From contig JALFRH010000014.1 of the NCBI GenBank assembly GCA_022785155.1, positions 1-10,903 of the forward strand: 10,903 nucleotides of DNA, in the 5' to 3' direction. This document shows positions 6,775 through 10,903 of the stretch, one piece after another (the first letter of the stretch is position 1; every line of letters begins with the position of its first letter). Below the pieces are notes generated by a model. That model was not told the DNA's origin. It ran no database searches and was given only the letters and a program-made list of their open reading frames with translations. The position numbers and the translations under genes are program-made. The DNA comes from Spirochaetales bacterium. Its GTDB lineage: Bacteria > Spirochaetota > Spirochaetia > Sphaerochaetales > Sphaerochaetaceae.

Positions 6775-8052
6775 ATGTCCGTAAATTGTGTAATCGGTCT
6801 CCAGTGGGGAGACGAGGGAAAGGGAAGAATCGTAGATTATCTTGCCCAGAAGGCAGATATGGTCATTCGTTTCCAGGGTGGCGACAACGCAGGCCACACA
6901 GTAGTAAACGAAAAGGGAAAGTTTGGCCTCCACATCCTCCCTTCAGGTATCTTCAATGACAACACAATGAATATAGTAGGTGCCGGTACTGTCGTAAACT
7001 TCGATAGAATGCACTCTGAACTTGAAGATATAGAGAAAGTCACAGGTGAAAAGATCGAAAGCGTATTCATCGACGAAAGAGCCCATGTAATCATGCCTTA
7101 CCATATGGCTCTCGATGGCGCCGAAGAGGGAAAGAGAAGCGAAAGCGAGAAGATCGGAACCACTAAGAGAGGCATCGGCCCTTGCTATCAGGATAAAGCG
7201 GCAAGATGCGGAATCAGAGCCGCAGATATCCTGGACGAAGAGACTTTGAAAAAGAAGCTCTCCGCACTTCTTGGAAAGAAGAACAGAGAACTGGAATACT
7301 ATGGTCTCCCTACATATACCCTTGAAGAGCTTTTGGCGAAGGCAAAGGCATGGAGAGAGGAGTTCGGCGACCACATCATCGACACAAACCCTGCTGTCAG
7401 GGAAGCTGTCGAGGAAGGAAGAAACATCCTTCTCGAGGGCCAATTGGGTATCATGAGAGACAACGACTGGGGTATCTATCCATACTCCACATCCTCCAAC
7501 CCTACGGCAGCCGGCGGCTGTAACGGTGCAGGAATCCCTCCAAGAGCCATTGACAGAGTCTATGGTGTGGCAAAGGCTTACTCTACATCTGTAGGTGGCG
7601 GTCCATACATGACTGAGCTTTTCGATGAAACGGCAGATAAGCTAAGGGCCATCGGCCATGAGTTCGGTGTAACCACAGGACGCCCTCGCCGCTGCGGTTG
7701 GTTCGATGCCGTGGCATGTGACTACGCATGCTGGATGAACGGTGTAACAGATGTCTGTCTTACAAAAGTCGATGTCTTGGATACATTCGAAACAATCCGT
7801 GTCTGCACAGGTTATATGATTGACGGTGAGTATTACTCCCATCTTCCTGAAACAAGGCTCCAGGAAAGGGCAAAACCAATCTATGAAGACTTCCCGGGAT
7901 GGATGGAAGACACGACAAAGGCAAGAAAGTGGGAAGACCTTCCTGAGAAGTGCAGAACATTTATTCTTGAACTGGAAAAACTCATCAAGACTCCTATTAC
8001 TCTTATCAGCGTAGGACCGGAGAGAGATCAGCTCATCATCAGGGAGAAGTAA
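6775..8052 (+). CDS. purA: Adenylosuccinate synthetase
   Basis: PurA condenses IMP with aspartate using GTP, giving adenylosuccinate, the first step from IMP to AMP. The 425-aa product has the expected length. ATG 6775 is chosen because AGGAGG (6763-6768), overlapping the hpt stop, lies six bases upstream. The frame is open further 5' inside hpt, but that extension has no family match. Hallmarks are WGDEGKG (11-17) with catalytic Asp13, GGDNAGHT (35-42) with His41, GTTKRGIGPCYQDKAAR (128-144), TTGRPRRCGWFD (300-311), and LTKVDVLD (329-336) for guanine recognition. The segment usually reading EGAQG is EGQLG here (221-225), putting Leu at the position of the IMP-contacting Gln224 of E. coli. 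The following LDIDHGTYP-like stretch is RDNDWGIYP (228-236). The presence of Asp13 and the hpt/purB context argue against a phage PurZ-like enzyme. Confidence 0.96.
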   Translation: MSVNCVIGLQWGDEGKGRIVDYLAQKADMVIRFQGGDNAGHTVVNEKGKFGLHILPSGIFNDNTMNIVGAGTVVNFDRMHSELEDIEKVTGEKIESVFIDERAHVIMPYHMALDGAEEGKRSESEKIGTTKRGIGPCYQDKAARCGIRAADILDEETLKKKLSALLGKKNRELEYYGLPTYTLEELLAKAKAWREEFGDHIIDTNPAVREAVEEGRNILLEGQLGIMRDNDWGIYPYSTSSNPTAAGGCNGAGIPPRAIDRVYGVAKAYSTSVGGGPYMTELFDETADKLRAIGHEFGVTTGRPRRCGWFDAVACDYACWMNGVTDVCLTKVDVLDTFETIRVCTGYMIDGEYYSHLPETRLQERAKPIYEDFPGWMEDTTKARKWEDLPEKCRTFILELEKLIKTPITLISVGPERDQLIIREK

Positions 8053-8053
8053 T

Positions 8054-9454
8054 ATGGCCCACGCCTATGACCACAGCTCTTATGTCAGCCCTCTTTCCTG
8101 GCGCTACGGCTCGGAAGAAATGAAGGAAATCTTCTCAGAAGTCCATAAAAGGAAACTTCTGAGAAGAGTCTGGATCGCCCTTGCCAGAGCTGAGGAGAAA
8201 GCTGGTGTTGTAAGCAAGGAACAGGTTGAAGAACTTGAAGCCCACAAAGACGACATCGATATAGAGAAGGCCACGGAAATAGAGAGCGTAATACACCACG
8301 ATCTCATGGCTGAAATCAAGACATATGCCTCCCAATGCCCAAAGGCAGGGGGTATCATCCATCTCGGCGCTACCAGCATGGATGCCCTTGACAACGCCGA
8401 CGCCGTAAGGTTTACAGAAGCCCTGGCTCTTACATTAAAGAGGCTGGATGATCTGGTGGATGCTCTATCAGAAAAGGCTGAAGCATATAAAAATGTCCCT
8501 ACTATGGCATTTACTCACATTCAGCCAGCTGAAATCACAACTATAGGCTATCGCCTATCCCAGACACTCCAGGATCTTCTTGACGACAGGGAGCAGCTTG
8601 TATTTGTAAAGAAGAACATCAGGGGAAAGGGAATGAAGGGAGCTGTAGGTACAGCCGCTTCATATAAAGAACTTGTGGCTGAAAGCAGTGTTTCTTCCAT
8701 AGAACTGGAGAATATGGTTATGGAGGAGCTGGGGATCAAGGCCTATGACGCCGCCACCCAGATTTACTCACGAAAGCAGGACTTGAGGATAATCGAAGCC
8801 CTTTCTTCCATTGCCTGCACTCTCCATAAGTTCAGCCTTGACTTCAGAATCCTCCAGTCTCCGCCTATCGGAGAGTTCTCTGAACCCTTCGGCAAGATGC
8901 AGGTAGGCTCATCAGCCATGCCATTCAAGCGTAATCCCATCAACAGCGAAAAGATCGATTCTCTTTCCCGTATTGTAGAGAACGCTTACCAGAGTGCCTG
9001 GAACAACGCAGCTACAACTGTCCTTGAAAGAAGCCTCGACGATTCTGCAAATAGAAGAATCTTCATTCCTGAATCCTTCATTGCACTTGATGAAATGCTT
9101 ATCATCGAGATAAAGGTGGTGAAGGGAATGAGCATACACTCTACGGCAACGGAACGTCTTATGTCCAACTATGGAGTCTTCGCCTCCACAGAGAGAGTGC
9201 TTATGGAACTTGGAAAAAAGGGTGCTGACAGGCAGAAGATGCATGAGGTGATAAGGGAAGAGAGCCTCAAGGCATGGGTTTGTGTCCAAGAAGGAAAAGA
9301 AAACCCTCTGAAAAAAGCTCTTTTGAATAACAGTGAGCTTCTCTCCTACCTATCAAAAGAAGAGATTGAAAAGGCACTGGATGCATCCGAGTACACAGGG
9401 GACGCAGAGAAGAGGACCGAAATGGTTCTTGAAAGAGCAAGAAAAAGGAAATAA
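8054..9454 (+). CDS. purB: Adenylosuccinate lyase
   Basis: PurB cleaves adenylosuccinate to AMP and fumarate. In organisms with de novo synthesis it also cleaves SAICAR. The 466-residue chain belongs to the fumarase/aspartase superfamily. It shows EIESVIHHDLMAE (76-88) around His82, GATSMDALDNAD (105-116), THIQPAEITT (154-163) with the family's catalytic-type His155, and the superfamily signature SSAMPFKRNP (286-295) on the flexible loop with the reactive Ser. The helical core and C-terminal domain follow to Lys466. The start lies one base after the purA stop, with AGGGAG (8041-8046) seven bases upstream inside purA. This suggests coupled translation of consecutive pathway enzymes. No other purine biosynthesis genes are in view, so the operon reads as salvage. 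Confidence 0.96.
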   Translation: MAHAYDHSSYVSPLSWRYGSEEMKEIFSEVHKRKLLRRVWIALARAEEKAGVVSKEQVEELEAHKDDIDIEKATEIESVIHHDLMAEIKTYASQCPKAGGIIHLGATSMDALDNADAVRFTEALALTLKRLDDLVDALSEKAEAYKNVPTMAFTHIQPAEITTIGYRLSQTLQDLLDDREQLVFVKKNIRGKGMKGAVGTAASYKELVAESSVSSIELENMVMEELGIKAYDAATQIYSRKQDLRIIEALSSIACTLHKFSLDFRILQSPPIGEFSEPFGKMQVGSSAMPFKRNPINSEKIDSLSRIVENAYQSAWNNAATTVLERSLDDSANRRIFIPESFIALDEMLIIEIKVVKGMSIHSTATERLMSNYGVFASTERVLMELGKKGADRQKMHEVIREESLKAWVCVQEGKENPLKKALLNNSELLSYLSKEEIEKALDASEYTGDAEKRTEMVLERARKRK

Positions 9455-9476
9455 GAAAAAGAGTTTATATCAACCG

Positions 9477-9515
9477 GGCTATCTAATGAAAAGAATTGGA
9501 TAGCCTTTTTCTTTT
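9477..9515 (+). terminator. Rho-independent terminator of the hpt-purA-purB operon
   Basis: GGCTATCTAAT (9477-9487) pairs with ATTGGATAGCC (9495-9505) over 11 base pairs with one G-T wobble, around the loop GAAAAGA. Five T, one C and four T follow (9506-9515). It lies 22 bases after the purB stop. Confidence 0.9.
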
Positions 9516-9756
9516 CCATAAAACCAGGAACATGATTATTTACTCTTGAGACTCAAATAATGTCATCATTTATTGGAGCCATGTTATCCATATCAATCAA
9601 AGATGATATCTATCTGCTTGAATCAAAAATTGCATTTGTCTTATCCATATATTCCACGATCACAAGACGTTGCCATATAGTCAGAAGAACACACTATCCC
9701 TATGAGACCAAGAGTCACCAAATATCAAATATAGGATCTTTTCGTTCACATATCTA
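9516..9756. other. AT-rich intergenic stretch with no convincing gene
   Basis: Between the purB terminator and the promoter of the next gene I find no RNA gene, no long open frame with a ribosome binding site and no insertion-sequence end. A 66-codon plus-strand frame (9560-9760) lacks a Shine-Dalgarno and family-like composition. The ten-base word TTATCCATAT occurs twice (9584-9593 and 9641-9650), which could be chance in such AT-rich DNA. Confidence 0.6.
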
Positions 9757-9785
9757 TTGACTAAATATAGTTTTAATAATATTAA
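9757..9785 (+). promoter_or_regulatory. Probable promoter of the MATE transporter gene
   Basis: TTGACT (9757-9762) matches five of six -35 bases. TATTAA (9780-9785) lies 17 bases downstream in a very AT-rich run. The start site would be near 9792, just ahead of the ribosome binding site at 9800. The exact -10 is uncertain, as TAATAT at 9777 is an alternative with poor spacing. Confidence 0.6.
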
Positions 9786-9810
9786 ATCAACGCGGAATCG
9801 GAGGAATGGG

Positions 9811-10903
9811 ATGCTTGGATCCACAAAAAAACCATCACTGGACTTGCTTTCAGATGGTGAAGGTCAGGTGATCTTCAGGTTTTCTTTACCCATCGTTTTT
9901 TCTTATCTTCTGCAGCAGATCTACACTATCAGCGATGCAGCAATCTGCGGTCAGACACTTAGCGTTGATGAGATTGCAGGGGTGAATGATGTCTTTCCCA
10001 TCCTCTACATATTCCTCCAGTTTGCAGTGGGATGTACAGCAGGATTTTCGGTAATGACTTCTATTGCCGCCGGACACGGCGATAAAAGCAGGGTGAGAAA
10101 ATCCTTTGGAACGGAAATCATCCTCGGGGCAGTACTTTCCCTCCTTCTGACGGTAATTGCAATACTTACCTTGGACCCCTTACTTCGATTTATCGGGCTC
10201 TCGGAGACCAACCCCGGTGTCTGGAAGGCTGCATACCAATATTCCATAGTTATTTTCATAGGTATATTCGCCCAGTTCTACTACAACCTGATCTGCTCTG
10301 TACTCAGAAGTCTCGGTGACTCCAAGACACCTTTGGTCTTCCTCTTATTCTCCACGGTATTGAACATCGCCCTGGATTTACTCTTTATCATAACCTTTCA
10401 CCTTGGAGTCATAGGAGCTGCAGCTGCAACGGCGGTTGCACAGGCTGTAAGTGCAGGCATGTGCCTCATCTATGCCTTTGGGAAATACCCAGAACTCAGT
10501 TTATCGGGAAAAGATTTCAGATTCGACCTTTCCCTCTATATCAAGCACCTGAAACAGGGTATTCCCATGGGACTTCAGTTTTCAGTGTTGGCTATAGGAA
10601 TTATTGTTATGCAGCGGGCCCTTGTAGGCTTTGACATTGGAGTGGATGGTGTCATGGTGGCGGGAAATCCTGCACAGAATGGATTTGGAGCCGCCAACAA
10701 GCTCAACTATTTCCTAATGTGTCCACTGAGTGCACTGGGCACGGCGCTCGTCAGCTTCAACGCACAGAACTTGGGGGCGGGAAGGCAGGATAGAATCAGA
10801 CGGGGAACTTTGAAAAGCCTTCTGATCGGTATTGTCATGTGCCTGATTCTTGGGGGAATCGGTATGCTTATGACAATAAAGGGTGCATATCAATACGTAT
10901 TCA
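9811..10903 (+). CDS. MATE-family multidrug/cation antiporter, N-terminal part (runs off right edge)
   Basis: The 364 codons visible encode a hydrophobic inner-membrane protein of the MATE (NorM/DinF/MepA-like) family, which exports drugs or other cationic compounds in exchange for Na+ or H+. About nine of the usual twelve membrane segments are in view, starting with FSLPIVFSYLLQQIY (24-38). Family-typical elements are SVLRSLGDSKTPL (163-175) on the loop after the fourth helix, STVLNIALD (181-189), GVIGAAAATAVAQ (199-211), GIPMGLQFS (250-258), opening the second half-repeat, and NAQNLGAGR (317-325). GGAGGA (9800-9805) lies five bases before ATG 9811. An ATG at 9806 is out of frame and too close to that site. 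It has its own promoter. No regulator gene is visible nearby. Substrate cannot be told from sequence. Confidence 0.92.
   Translation, partial: MLGSTKKPSLDLLSDGEGQVIFRFSLPIVFSYLLQQIYTISDAAICGQTLSVDEIAGVNDVFPILYIFLQFAVGCTAGFSVMTSIAAGHGDKSRVRKSFGTEIILGAVLSLLLTVIAILTLDPLLRFIGLSETNPGVWKAAYQYSIVIFIGIFAQFYYNLICSVLRSLGDSKTPLVFLLFSTVLNIALDLLFIITFHLGVIGAAAATAVAQAVSAGMCLIYAFGKYPELSLSGKDFRFDLSLYIKHLKQGIPMGLQFSVLAIGIIVMQRALVGFDIGVDGVMVAGNPAQNGFGAANKLNYFLMCPLSALGTALVSFNAQNLGAGRQDRIRRGTLKSLLIGIVMCLILGGIGMLMTIKGAYQYVF

Noticed and set aside
6775..8052. PurZ-like (2-aminoadenine pathway) synthetase in place of PurA
   Set aside because: The catalytic Asp13 and His41 of PurA are present and the gene lies between hpt and purB with no phage genes nearby.
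9584..9650. Direct repeat TTATCCATAT as an operator or CRISPR-like unit
   Set aside because: There are only two copies of ten AT-rich bases, with no further copies and no symmetry.
9560..9760. 66-codon open frame on the plus strand in the gap before the MATE gene
   Set aside because: It has no ribosome binding site, contains no family-like pattern, overlaps the -35 box of the next gene, and sits in AT-rich DNA where such frames arise by chance.

Overview
The window looks like ordinary chromosomal DNA of a bacterium, most likely a spirochaete (Treponema/Spirochaetales-like). The strongest clue is a phenylalanyl-tRNA synthetase of the archaeal/eukaryal type: a long alpha subunit (513 aa) with N-terminal helix-turn-helix-like repeats, and a short beta subunit (566 aa). 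Among bacteria this form is known chiefly from spirochaetes. Genus cannot be fixed from the sequence. Base composition is moderate, AT-rich only between genes.

Layout, left to right. (1) The 3' end of a plus-strand gene (to 257) encodes a charged coiled-coil tail. (2) A bidirectional terminator (322-359) separates it from a minus-strand cluster transcribed from about 6090 down to 374. In transcription order the cluster is a fused alpha+beta thiamine-diphosphate 2-oxoacid/acetoin dehydrogenase E1, an unrecognised 153-aa protein overlapping the E1 stop codon, pheS and pheT. Gaps are 43 bases or less, so a single transcript is likely. (3) A 149-base divergent promoter region (6057-6205) serves this cluster and a plus-strand purine salvage operon, hpt-purA-purB (6206-9454), with gaps of 11 and 1 bases and a strong terminator after purB. 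Together these three enzymes turn hypoxanthine into IMP, adenylosuccinate and AMP. (4) An AT-rich stretch with no convincing gene (9516-9756) leads into a promoter and the 5' part of a MATE-family multidrug/cation antiporter gene that runs off the right edge.

I see no CRISPR array, tRNA, rRNA, insertion sequence or phage module, and no convincing new multi-gene system. The points most worth a second look are the unknown protein translationally coupled to the fused E1 and sitting just before pheS, the E1 fusion without E2/E3 in view, and a substitution at the IMP-contacting glutamine position of PurA.
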